Assembly: GCA_944320965.1 (NCBI GenBank)
Contig: CALUJO010000014.1
Span: forward strand, 1 to 50,851
Direction: 5' to 3'
Length of the DNA stretch: 50,851 bases
From: an uncultured Bacteroidaceae bacterium
Lineage (GTDB): Bacteria > Bacteroidota > Bacteroidia > Bacteroidales > Bacteroidaceae
A program made the translations under genes and the position numbers. Of the stretch, positions 1 to 7,098 are shown in pieces; the stretch's first letter is position 1; every line of letters begins with the position of its first letter. A model generated the notes under the pieces. The model was given only the letters and a program-made list of their open reading frames with translations, was not told where the DNA came from and did no database searches.

Positions 1-1082
1 ATGCCGGTAAGCTGCTTGAAATGCTTGTAAAAGTTGCTTTTGTCGCTCACGCCGACCAGCTCATGAAGCGCAGGCAACACCACGTCTTCTTCGCGCAGAA
101 TGCGCTCCGCCTCCTTGATGCGCAGGCGGGTGCGCCATTCCCGGAAGGAGACTTGTTCATGCTTGGCGAAGTAGCCGTTCAAAAGGCTTTTGGTGGTTCC
201 CAATTCTTTTGCAACCTTGTCGGGATTGGCATCCATCTCGATGAACTTCTTTTCTGCGACCCATTTTTCCAAAGCCGTGTGCAGCTTTTCCTCCCAGCCC
301 GACACCGCCTGGGGGCCGACTTCCTCTTCCGTTTCGGGTACGGATTGTTCCTCCAGCCGTTGTTCCTTCTTGGCATTGACAATGAAGACTGCCTTGATGC
401 GGTAATTGACCACACATCCGGCTATGTAAACGTAATAGACCGTGTAGGTGCAGACAAACAGGTCGAAGGTGATGCTCAAATAGGGTATGACACAGAAAAA
501 CAACGCCGTGATGCCGACAGCCAACGCGCTGTAGAAGCAGCGGCTTATCCAGCGCATGCGCCCCTGCTCGTCCTCGTCGTAGTAGGCCTCAAGATGCTCC
601 ACGCACAACTTGTAGTCCTTGCGGAAAGCGAGCGTGTAGAGGGCTATTTGCGCGATGTAAGCCACTATGGCCACAGCGAACAGGAACGGGAACAGGCGGG
701 GAAAGTGGAATTGCGACACAAAAAGGAGCACTCCGGCAACCGTGATGATGCCCAACTGCGTCGACACGCTGCGACGATGGACGCGGGCTGACTGCACGAA
801 TACCAACGATGCCGTGGTGAAAAGCATGGCCTGATAGGAGGCGACTATCAACGTCATCGTGGAAAACAGTTGCGCGTCCAACTCGTTGTCCAAAGCAAAA
901 CAGCTGGCGAAATTGGAGGCGGACAACACAAAGCAGGTAATGGCCAGGCACATGCGCACCGTGCGGAATTTCTTCCATTCGTTGGCAAACGGCACGCTAA
1001 GCATCAGCAGTATCACGCCCACCGCCAAGATGCTCGAGCCGGAAAACAAGGTAATGGTATACCGGGTGATAAAGTCGGACAT
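1..1082 (-). CDS. 7TM-domain AraC-family transcriptional regulator (partial, C-terminus off window)
   Basis: An open frame runs on the minus strand from an ATG at 1082 to the left edge, about 360 codons, with no stop. The start reads MSDFITRYTITLFSG. The first ~230 residues hold about seven hydrophobic segments. A charged linker (VPETEEEVGPQ) follows, then a helix-turn-helix region with AraC features: AKELGTTKSLLNGYF, a basic helix near RLRIKEAERIL, and VSDKSNFYKHFKQLTG as the second HTH. This is the plan of Bacteroidetes membrane-anchored AraC regulators; the signal sensed is unknown. An upstream in-frame ATG at 1184 would add a 34-residue extension lacking the gene's codon bias, so 1082 is preferred, although the candidate promoter at 1241-1248 is nearer to 1184. 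Codons are GC-rich (GTG, GGC, CTG, GCG), unlike the rest of the window. The last few residues lie outside the window. Confidence 0.85.
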   Translation of the reverse strand, partial: MSDFITRYTITLFSGSSILAVGVILLMLSVPFANEWKKFRTVRMCLAITCFVLSASNFASCFALDNELDAQLFSTMTLIVASYQAMLFTTASLVFVQSARVHRRSVSTQLGIITVAGVLLFVSQFHFPRLFPFLFAVAIVAYIAQIALYTLAFRKDYKLCVEHLEAYYDEDEQGRMRWISRCFYSALAVGITALFFCVIPYLSITFDLFVCTYTVYYVYIAGCVVNYRIKAVFIVNAKKEQRLEEQSVPETEEEVGPQAVSGWEEKLHTALEKWVAEKKFIEMDANPDKVAKELGTTKSLLNGYFAKHEQVSFREWRTRLRIKEAERILREEDVVLPALHELVGVSDKSNFYKHFKQLTG

Positions 1083-1240
1083 TATGCTCTTACTTATTTC
1101 AATGTTGATGTCAGAAACAACAATACGAAGAACTTGCGTAATAATGGCAGGATGAGGGTGAAATTTGATAAGTGGTTGGTACATATACCATACCCTACAA
1201 CAGCCACAAAGAACGCTTGTTTTTCCTATCATTGCACTGA

Positions 1241-1248
1241 CAAAGATA
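1241..1248 (-). promoter_or_regulatory. Candidate -7 box for the AraC-type gene
   Basis: The minus strand reads TATCTTTG, an exact match to the Bacteroidetes -7 consensus TAnnTTTG. It lies about 57 bases before the alternative start at 1184 and about 159 before the preferred start at 1082. No clear -33 TTG was found. Confidence 0.4.
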
Positions 1249-1355
1249 ATCATTTTTTCTCGTTGGAAGAAAAATACGGGAATGAGATTAATTGTCAAGT
1301 ACTTGTTGCCTTGTTCCGCTATGTTCTACATGCCGTTCATTAACTCTGTAAAATT

Positions 1356-1363
1356 TATTTTTG
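1356..1363 (+). promoter_or_regulatory. Candidate -7 box before the mazG remnant
   Basis: The plus strand reads TATTTTTG (TAnnTTTG). An ATG follows 13 bases later at 1376 but opens only a 14-codon frame (MSYESGRFCKTGRN) before a stop, so the box may be an orphan of a rearranged gene. Confidence 0.3.
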
Positions 1364-1385
1364 CAACCAAAGAAATGAGTTATGA

Positions 1386-1844
1386 ATCAGGCAGATTCTG
1401 CAAAACTGGGAGGAACTGAAACTGAAAGAAAAAGACGGAAACAAAAGCGTTCTTGGAGGGGTCCCAGACAGTCTGCCGTCAATAATCAAGTCATACAGAA
1501 TACAGGACAAGGCACGGAACGTAGGCTTTGACTGGGAAAAACGCGAGGATGTATGGAACAAGGTAAACGAAGAAATGAACGAAGTCAAAACTGAAATTGA
1601 AAACAAGGACAAGAAAAACATTGAAGCAGAATTCGGCGACTTGCTTTTCAGCATCATAAATACAGCAAGACTTTACGGCATTAACCCTGACGATGCACTT
1701 GAAAGAACAAACAAAAAATTCATCTTCCGCTTCAACCATCTTGAAAAATGCGCAAAAGAGGCAGGAAAGAACCTTAAAGACATGACACTTGCAGAAATGG
1801 ATAAATACTGGAATGAGGCCAAAGAGCTTGAAAAGAAGAAATAA
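1386..1844 (+). pseudogene. mazG: MazG nucleoside triphosphate pyrophosphohydrolase, C-terminal half only
   Basis: The frame after the TGA at 1383 reads LQNWEELKLKEKDGNKSVL, then GVPDSLPSIIKSYRIQDKAR, then VGFDWEKREDVW, and continues through EFGDLLFSIINTARLYGINP to a stop at 1842-1844. These are the hallmarks of the second half of MazG: the inter-domain linker and the C-terminal MazG domain with its EFGDLLF metal-binding helix. Full MazG is about 260 residues; about 152 remain and the whole N-terminal MazG domain is absent. No N-terminal MazG sequence is visible upstream in any frame. The only ATG in frame is at 1575, which would give an 89-residue piece. Family assignment is secure. Whether this is a true pseudogene or an assembly junction cannot be told from this window. 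Confidence 0.8.
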
Positions 1845-1935
1845 AAAAATAATATCAAAGAATAATACCATAGTATATATACAATAGAGCTAAATGCATT
1901 TTTACAAAAAACAATGCAATATTTTCCCAAAAGCA

Positions 1936-1965
1936 TTGCATTATTAAAACTTTTGTCTATCTTTG
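1936..1965 (+). promoter_or_regulatory. Promoter of tRNA-Trp
   Basis: A TTG at 1936-1938 and TATCTTTG at 1958-1965 are separated by 19 bases, matching the Bacteroidetes -33/-7 arrangement. The tRNA begins 12 bases after the -7 box. Confidence 0.7.
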
Positions 1966-1976
1966 CACCCGCAAAC

Positions 1977-2049
1977 ACGGGAATAGCTCAGTTGGTAGAG
2001 CACCGGTCTCCAAAACCGGGTGTCGGGAGTTCGAGCCTCTCTTCCCGTG
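1977..2049 (+). tRNA. tRNA-Trp (anticodon CCA)
   Basis: The 73 bases fold as a complete cloverleaf. Acceptor arms ACGGGAA and TTCCCGT pair, with discriminator G. The D arm contains GCTCAGTTGGTAGAGC, the anticodon stem is CCGGT/ACCGG around loop CTCCAAA (anticodon CCA at 2010-2012), and the T arm is GGGAG-TTCGAGC-CTCTC. No CCA is encoded. A terminator hairpin follows after four bases. Confidence 0.97.
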
Positions 2050-2053
2050 CGAT

Positions 2054-2093
2054 AAAAAGAGTGTCAGACAAATACTTGTTTGACACTCTTTTT
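2054..2093 (+). terminator. Rho-independent terminator after tRNA-Trp
   Basis: An 18-bp stem with one G-U pair and loop ATAC: the left arm begins AAAAAGAGTGTCAG and the right arm ends TGACACTCTTTTT. The T-run is part of the right arm. Confidence 0.85.
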
Positions 2094-2188
2094 ATTAAGT
2101 CAATCATTAAAGAATAATTTGCACGCAGCTTATAGCAAAGAAAAGTATCTTTTGCTCCTACATGACCAGACAGCGCATGTTTACCCTG

Positions 2189-2300
2189 CAAATGGTCTGT
2201 TGTTTTTCCAGAAAAATGTAGAATATATTTGCCTGAAACCTTAAACGTTTTTGGTAAATATGTAGAACGTTTTTGACCGAAACATTCAATGTTTTATAAG
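2189..2300. repeat. Array A of degenerate 22-bp palindromic units
   Basis: Successive units begin at about 2189, 2211, 2235, 2257 and 2279, so the period is 22, with one spacing of 24. Core words are CCTTAAACGTTTTT, ATGTAGAACGTTTTT and ACATTCAATGTTTT, separated by variable 5-6 base linkers. Several cores are near-palindromes (AAACATT-C-AATGTTT). Similar arrays occur at 21247-21382 and 31621-31732. The array lies between the tRNA-Trp terminator and the btuB riboswitch. The remaining gap (2094-2188 and 2301-2505) shows nothing I can identify. Confidence 0.65.
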
Positions 2301-2505
2301 TCCAGAATCATACCATAATATATGCGCACATTTAATTATGCCAACAGATACCGATTACTTATTCCTTTGCAATACGTGATCAGATAACAGAATATACACT
2401 GGACATAAAAATTAAGTTCCACAAGAATCGTCTTTTGAATTCTATTTCTATAAAACTAAAGAATGTTTTTTTTATAAATTCAATTTCCCAATCAACTTTA
2501 AATAT

Positions 2506-2513
2506 TATCTTTG
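2506..2513 (+). promoter_or_regulatory. Promoter -7 box of the cobalamin locus
   Basis: TATCTTTG matches the Bacteroidetes -7 consensus and lies just upstream of the riboswitch, placing the transcript start near 2520. Confidence 0.65.
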
Positions 2514-2519
2514 CCAGCG

Positions 2520-2693
2520 ATTTGGTTTCTATTGTCTCATCAGGCAATGAATTAAAAAGGGAATCAGGTGAGAATCCTGAACAGTCCTGCTGCTGTGTTC
2601 CTCCATACAACTTTCCGGAAACCACTCATGCCACTGACATCAATGACTATGTTGGGAAGGCTCTGGAAAGGGAGTAAGTCAGAAGACCTGCCA
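2520..2693 (+). promoter_or_regulatory. Adenosylcobalamin riboswitch (B12 element)
   Basis: Conserved cobalamin aptamer blocks appear in order: GGGAATCAGGTGAGAATCC at about 2560 (family GGGAA..GGTG..AATCC), then ACAGTCCTGCTGCTGTG (family AC.G.CCCGC..CTGT), then GCCACTG at about 2630, GGGAAGGC at 2654, and the B12 box GTCAGAAGACCTGCC ending at 2692. A small stem (AATTATC/GATAATT, 2708-2733) between aptamer and btuB may belong to the expression platform. Known members repress downstream genes when adenosylcobalamin is bound; here the controlled genes are btuB and the co-directional lipoproteins. Confidence 0.93.
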
Positions 2694-2760
2694 TCAATCA
2701 CATATATAATTATCTTCTAGGGTTAGGATAATTAATATTTATTTTCAAGGAAATTGTAAT

Positions 2761-4764
2761 ATGCGCAGACGGTTATTATGCAACGTCATGTATATTTTTA
2801 CCTTATTGGCACTTACTGCATCAAGTGCGCTGGGGCAAAACAGACTTGACAGTTTGCAATATATAGATGAAGTGGTGATTACTGCCCAAACAAGGCAGAA
2901 AGAAGTCATACCCGTGCAACAACTTAAAGGAGAACAGCTCCAAAGACTCAGTTCACACAATGTGGCTGATGCATTGAGGTACTTCTCGGGAATACAGATA
3001 AAGGACTACGGAGGCGTTGGCGGACTTAAAACAGTCAACATCCGAAGCATGGGTACAAATCATGTAGGCGTTTTCTATGACGGTATAGAACTTGGCAATG
3101 CCCAGAACGGACAAATTGACCTCGGCCGTTTCTCGTTGGATAATATGGAATCTGTCACACTTTATAACGGACAGAAAAGTGCAATCTTCCAGCCGGCAAA
3201 GGATTTTGGTTCGGCAGGTTCAATATATATGCAGACAAGAACCCCCAAATTTGATGACAAAAAGGACTATAACCTAAAAGGGACATTCAAAACCGGTTCT
3301 TTCGGACTTGCAAACCCGGCATTTCTCTGGGAGCAGAAAATAAATGAAAAGCTGAGCTCTTCACTTAGTGCCGAATACATGTATACAACCGGAAAATACA
3401 AATTCACATACAGAACAAAAGACGGATACGATACAACTGCAGTAAGACAGAACGGTGACGTAAACGCAATACGCGTTGAAGGCGCACTGTTTGGAAAGAT
3501 TGACAACGGATACTGGCGAGCAAAAGGATATTTCTATAACTCTGAACGCGGATACCCGGGTGCCATAGTCCGCAACAAATTCACACACGAAGACAGGCAA
3601 TGGGATACAAATGCCTTTGCTCAGGGGTCATACAAAAAAGACATTGGCTGGTACAGCATCATGTTTAACGGGAAATATGCCTACGACTACCTGCACTACC
3701 TTGCAGACCCACACAAGGACGAGGCTCTGATGTACACAAACAACCACTATTACCAGCATGAAGCTTATGCCTCACTTGCCAATAGGTTCACACTGTTCCC
3801 ATGGTGGGATATCAGCCTTTCAACAGACTATCAGTTCAATCTGCTGGATGCCGACCTTCGCGACTTTGTTTTCCCTAGAAGGCATACCATTCTGGTAGCG
3901 GCAGCAACAGCATTTGACTTCGATTTCCTTAAAATACAGGCAAGTCTTCTTGCAACTCATGTCCGCGACAATGTTGTGCTTGATACAATAGCAGCGCCAA
4001 ACAAGACCGAGTGGACACCTACAGTAATCGCATCCTACAAACCATTCAAATACATAGACTTGAATTTAAGGGCATTCTATAAAAGGATATTCCGTATGCC
4101 TACACTGAATGACCTTTATTACACATTCATAGGCAATACAAACCTCAAGCCCGAATACACCAACCAGTATAACATAGGATTTACCTACTCAAAGCAAATT
4201 GGCAGTCCGTGGCTTGAATATATTGAGCTACAGGCAGATGCCTACTACAACGAAGTTGAAAACAAAATTGTGGCAACCCCGACATCAAACTTCTTCCGCT
4301 GGACAATGATTAACCTCGGTATTGTAGAAATCCGTGGCATTGATGCTGCCGTACAGGCAATGTGGCGATGGAACAAATTCCTGCTTTCGGCAAGGGCAAA
4401 CTATACTTTCCAGAAAGCACAGGACTTTACCGATTCAGAATCCGAATTCTACGGAGGACAGATTCCATATATTCCATGGCACAGCGGTTCGGCTGCAATA
4501 AATGCATCTTACCGTGGATGGGAAATGAATTACAGTTTTATCTATACGGGAGAAAGATATTCGTCAACGGCAAATATTCCTGTCAATTATCAGTTGCCAT
4601 GGTACACAAGTGACTTTTCTGTTGCAAAGAGCCTTAAAGCAGGACCGGGCGAACTTAAGATTACGCTTGAGGTAAACAACATATTCAACCAGCAATACGA
4701 AGTAGTGACATGCTACCCTATGCCTGGAATAAATTTCAAAGGAATAATACAATACACTTACTAA
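2761..4764 (+). CDS. btuB: TonB-dependent outer-membrane cobalamin receptor
   Basis: The 667-residue product carries a signal peptide that ends near SSALG-Q, a TonB-box-like stretch YIDEVVITAQ, a plug domain (ALRYFSGIQIKDYGGVGGLK; VNIRSMGTNHVGVFYDGIEL; ESVTLYNGQKS) and a long 22-strand-type barrel ending in a C-terminal aromatic (GIIQYTY). It lacks the N-terminal carboxypeptidase-like domain of SusC proteins. The cobalamin riboswitch immediately upstream and the BtuG-like genes downstream make corrinoid the likely substrate; the fold alone would not separate it from siderophore receptors. The protein imports substrate across the outer membrane using TonB-ExbBD energy. Start 2761 gives a normal signal peptide; a second Met at residue 10 is possible. 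No btuCDF genes lie in the window. Confidence 0.92.
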   Translation: MRRRLLCNVMYIFTLLALTASSALGQNRLDSLQYIDEVVITAQTRQKEVIPVQQLKGEQLQRLSSHNVADALRYFSGIQIKDYGGVGGLKTVNIRSMGTNHVGVFYDGIELGNAQNGQIDLGRFSLDNMESVTLYNGQKSAIFQPAKDFGSAGSIYMQTRTPKFDDKKDYNLKGTFKTGSFGLANPAFLWEQKINEKLSSSLSAEYMYTTGKYKFTYRTKDGYDTTAVRQNGDVNAIRVEGALFGKIDNGYWRAKGYFYNSERGYPGAIVRNKFTHEDRQWDTNAFAQGSYKKDIGWYSIMFNGKYAYDYLHYLADPHKDEALMYTNNHYYQHEAYASLANRFTLFPWWDISLSTDYQFNLLDADLRDFVFPRRHTILVAAATAFDFDFLKIQASLLATHVRDNVVLDTIAAPNKTEWTPTVIASYKPFKYIDLNLRAFYKRIFRMPTLNDLYYTFIGNTNLKPEYTNQYNIGFTYSKQIGSPWLEYIELQADAYYNEVENKIVATPTSNFFRWTMINLGIVEIRGIDAAVQAMWRWNKFLLSARANYTFQKAQDFTDSESEFYGGQIPYIPWHSGSAAINASYRGWEMNYSFIYTGERYSSTANIPVNYQLPWYTSDFSVAKSLKAGPGELKITLEVNNIFNQQYEVVTCYPMPGINFKGIIQYTY

Positions 4765-4768
4765 ATAT

Positions 4769-5929
4769 ATGACAAAATTAAACAATACAATATGCATATC
4801 AGCTGCAATGCTGGCACTTTTAACCATAGGTAGCTGCAGGAAAGAAATGCCTGTTCTGCCTGCCGAAGGTGAAATGGTTGACAACAATCCTGGAAGCGCA
4901 GAACAAATAAAAGGTTTGTACATTCTGAACGAAGGGAATATGGGAAACAACAAATGCACCATTGACTTCTATAACTGCACAAACGGATATTATCTCAGAA
5001 ACATATATGCCGAAAGAAATCCAAACGTTGTAAAGGAATTGGGGGACGTGGGCAATGACATTGCTGTTTATCAAAACAAACTTTTTGCAGTAGTCAACTG
5101 CTCCCACTTCGTTGAAGTTATGAATGCTCGTACAGCAGTGCATATAGGTACGGTTAATATTACAAACTGCCGATACATAACATTCAAAGGTGACAAGGCT
5201 TATGTAAGTTCCTATGCAGGGCCAGTACAGATTGACCCTAATGCAAGACCTGGCAAAATAGTTGAATTTGACATAAATACCCTTGAAATAACTCGTGAAG
5301 TTGTTGTTGGATACCAGCCGGAAGAAATGGTTATAAAAGACAACAAACTGTATGTTGCCAACTCCGGAGGCTATCGTCCAGGGAATTACGACCGACGCGT
5401 AATGATTGTAGATCTTGACAGCTTTGAAGTAACAAAGGAAATTGACGTTGCAATAAACCTGCACCGTATGGAAATGGACAACAATGGAAGGATATACGTC
5501 AGTTCAAGAGGAGACCATTACGGAATAGGTTCTAACCTTTATGTAATTGACAGCAATACAGATATGGTAACAGACACACTGGGAATTGCCGTAAGCGAAA
5601 TGCACCTGAATGAGAATAAGCTTTATATGACAAGCGTACAGTGGAGCTATATTACCGGCAGCAACGAAATAAGCTATACAATGTTTGATACAGACAAACA
5701 GGAGATTGTATCGACAAGCTTTATTGACAAGGATATTGCTAAAGAAATCAAAATACCTTACGGAGTAACTGTAAATCCTGAAAACGGAGAGATTTTCGTA
5801 ACAGATGCAACAGACTATGTCACACCTGGATATCTTTATTGCTTTACTCCTGAAGGTCAATTCAAATGGAAAGTGAGGACAGGAGACATACCTGCCCACT
5901 TTGCTTTTTCTGAACTGGAACTTAAATAA
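4769..5929 (+). CDS. BtuG-like surface lipoprotein, YncE/DUF5074-type beta-propeller (copy 1)
   Basis: The gene starts 4 bases after btuB. The product has 386 residues: a lipoprotein signal with lipobox TIGSC (Cys23) followed by RKE, then repeated blades typical of YVTN/YncE propellers (GLYILNEGNMG; GNDIAVYQNKLFAVVN; VGYQPEEMVIKDNKLYVANS; YVSSRGDHYGIGSNLYVID; PYGVTVNPENGEIFVTDA). Bacteroides BtuG is a surface-exposed propeller lipoprotein that binds cobalamin very tightly and caps BtuB. The position directly behind btuB supports the same role here. It is closely related to the next gene, with near-identical central blades, so one probably arose by tandem duplication. Cobalamin binding is inferred, not visible from residues. 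Confidence 0.85.
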   Translation: MTKLNNTICISAAMLALLTIGSCRKEMPVLPAEGEMVDNNPGSAEQIKGLYILNEGNMGNNKCTIDFYNCTNGYYLRNIYAERNPNVVKELGDVGNDIAVYQNKLFAVVNCSHFVEVMNARTAVHIGTVNITNCRYITFKGDKAYVSSYAGPVQIDPNARPGKIVEFDINTLEITREVVVGYQPEEMVIKDNKLYVANSGGYRPGNYDRRVMIVDLDSFEVTKEIDVAINLHRMEMDNNGRIYVSSRGDHYGIGSNLYVIDSNTDMVTDTLGIAVSEMHLNENKLYMTSVQWSYITGSNEISYTMFDTDKQEIVSTSFIDKDIAKEIKIPYGVTVNPENGEIFVTDATDYVTPGYLYCFTPEGQFKWKVRTGDIPAHFAFSELELK

Positions 5930-5954
5930 AAACATAACATTAAATTTAATAATT

Positions 5955-7094
5955 ATGAATCTGAAAAGTAAATTCTATGCATTTTCAATGATTGCACTGT
6001 CATTGATTGCAGCAAGTTGTGAAAACGAAGAACCAAGTACTACATTTCCGGAAAATAGTACAGTAGCAGGAATGTTTGTATTAAACGAAGGAACATTCGG
6101 CGCTGGAAACAGCACACTAAGCTTTGTTGATTTGAAAAATGACACATTGTACAAAGATATTTTCGGAAAAGTTAATCCGGATGTGAGCGGCAATCTTGGT
6201 GATGCGGGGAACTGCATTGCAATAAACAACGGGAAAGTGTATATCCTGACAAGTAATTTTGTCGAGATTATTGATGCTGCTACATGCAAGCACATCAAAA
6301 GATTGGAAATGAATAGCCCTCGTGATATAAAGTTCTATAAAGGCAATGCATATGTCAGCAGTTACGGTGTAATGAAAGATATACCAAACTACAAAGGAGT
6401 TGTATATGAAATCAATACAGACCTTCTTGAAGTTACAAAAGAAGTTACTGTAGGATACCAACCTGAAGAAATGGTAATAAAAGATAACAAGCTGTATGTT
6501 GCCAATTCAATAAGTCCGGACTACAACAATACTGAATACGACAAAAACGTATCTGTAATCAACCTTGACTCATTTACACTTGAAAAGAATATCGAAGTCG
6601 CTATAAATATGCACCGTATGGAAATTGACAGCAAAGGAAACATTTATGTAAGCTCAAGAGGAAACTATTTCGATATTCCGTCAAATCTATATGTTATAGA
6701 TACAAATAAAGATGCTGTTGTTGACACACTAGACATTACGGTAAGTGACATGTGCCTTAGCAATGACAAAATATATGTAACAAGTGCACAGTGGAGTTCT
6801 GCAATAGGCGGATACGAATACAGTTATTCTCTCTATGACATAAATAAAGGCAACGTTGTTCCAGGTGGTTTCATTACTGACGGAAGTACAAATGATATCA
6901 AATTTCCATATGGAGTTGCTGTAAATCCTGAAAACAATGATATATATGTTACTGATGCAATTGATACATATATTCCTCAAAACGGTAAAATCTACTGCTT
7001 CGGTGCTGACGGAAAGAAGAAATGGACAATGGAAGGTGAAATAATACCAGCACACATTGCATTCACAAATATAAACGCAGATATATTGAAATAA
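5955..7094 (+). CDS. BtuG-like surface lipoprotein, beta-propeller (copy 2)
   Basis: ATG 5955 is chosen because it begins MNLKSKFYAF and leads to lipobox IAASC (Cys22) followed by acidic residues ENEE. An in-frame ATG at 5901 would overlap copy 1 and spoil the signal peptide. The 379-residue product has the same blades as copy 1, including VGYQPEEMVIKDNKLYVANS, INMHRMEIDSKGNIYVSSRG and FPYGVAVNPENNDIYVTDA. The acidic stretch after the lipid cysteine resembles the surface-export signal of Bacteroidetes lipoproteins. It follows copy 1 by 25 bases in the riboswitch-led operon. A second propeller next to the first could bind other corrinoids or have different affinity; that is inference. Confidence 0.83.
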   Translation: MNLKSKFYAFSMIALSLIAASCENEEPSTTFPENSTVAGMFVLNEGTFGAGNSTLSFVDLKNDTLYKDIFGKVNPDVSGNLGDAGNCIAINNGKVYILTSNFVEIIDAATCKHIKRLEMNSPRDIKFYKGNAYVSSYGVMKDIPNYKGVVYEINTDLLEVTKEVTVGYQPEEMVIKDNKLYVANSISPDYNNTEYDKNVSVINLDSFTLEKNIEVAINMHRMEIDSKGNIYVSSRGNYFDIPSNLYVIDTNKDAVVDTLDITVSDMCLSNDKIYVTSAQWSSAIGGYEYSYSLYDINKGNVVPGGFITDGSTNDIKFPYGVAVNPENNDIYVTDAIDTYIPQNGKIYCFGADGKKKWTMEGEIIPAHIAFTNINADILK

Positions 7095-7098
7095 ATTT

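Larger units (their letters stand above)
1083..1385. other. Intergenic junction between AraC-type gene and mazG remnant
   Basis: This ~300-base stretch separates the GC-rich regulator from the AT-rich remainder. Composition changes within it. I see one promoter-like box on each strand, and no convincing gene, inverted-repeat end or tRNA remnant that would mark an integration boundary. The mazG reading frame is cut by a TGA at 1383-1385. Confidence 0.5.

Noticed and set aside
21..791. 256-codon plus-strand ORF in the first kilobase
   Set aside because: It is the complement of the AraC-type gene, whose 7TM and HTH motifs are clear. The plus frame gives no recognisable domain.
1083..1385. Insertion-sequence or integrase boundary at the left-edge junction
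   Set aside because: No terminal inverted repeats, target duplication, transposase or integrase fragment could be recognised.
1977..2049. tRNA-Trp as an integration (att) site
   Set aside because: The tRNA is intact with its own promoter and terminator, and no duplicated 3' end was found in the nearby sequence.
1914..2117. 67-codon ORF covering the tRNA
   Set aside because: Its central part (NTGIAQLVEHRSPKPG) is simply the tRNA-Trp gene translated.
2435..2677. 80-codon ORF upstream of btuB
   Set aside because: It overlaps the conserved cobalamin riboswitch blocks and has no coding character.
2761..4764. Siderophore or haem receptor as the substrate assignment
   Set aside because: The cobalamin riboswitch and BtuG-like neighbours point to corrinoid uptake; no iron-related regulator or Fur-like site was seen.
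4820..5464. 214-codon minus-strand ORF in propeller copy 1
   Set aside because: Shadow of the propeller gene; Cys/Tyr/Phe-rich with no domain.
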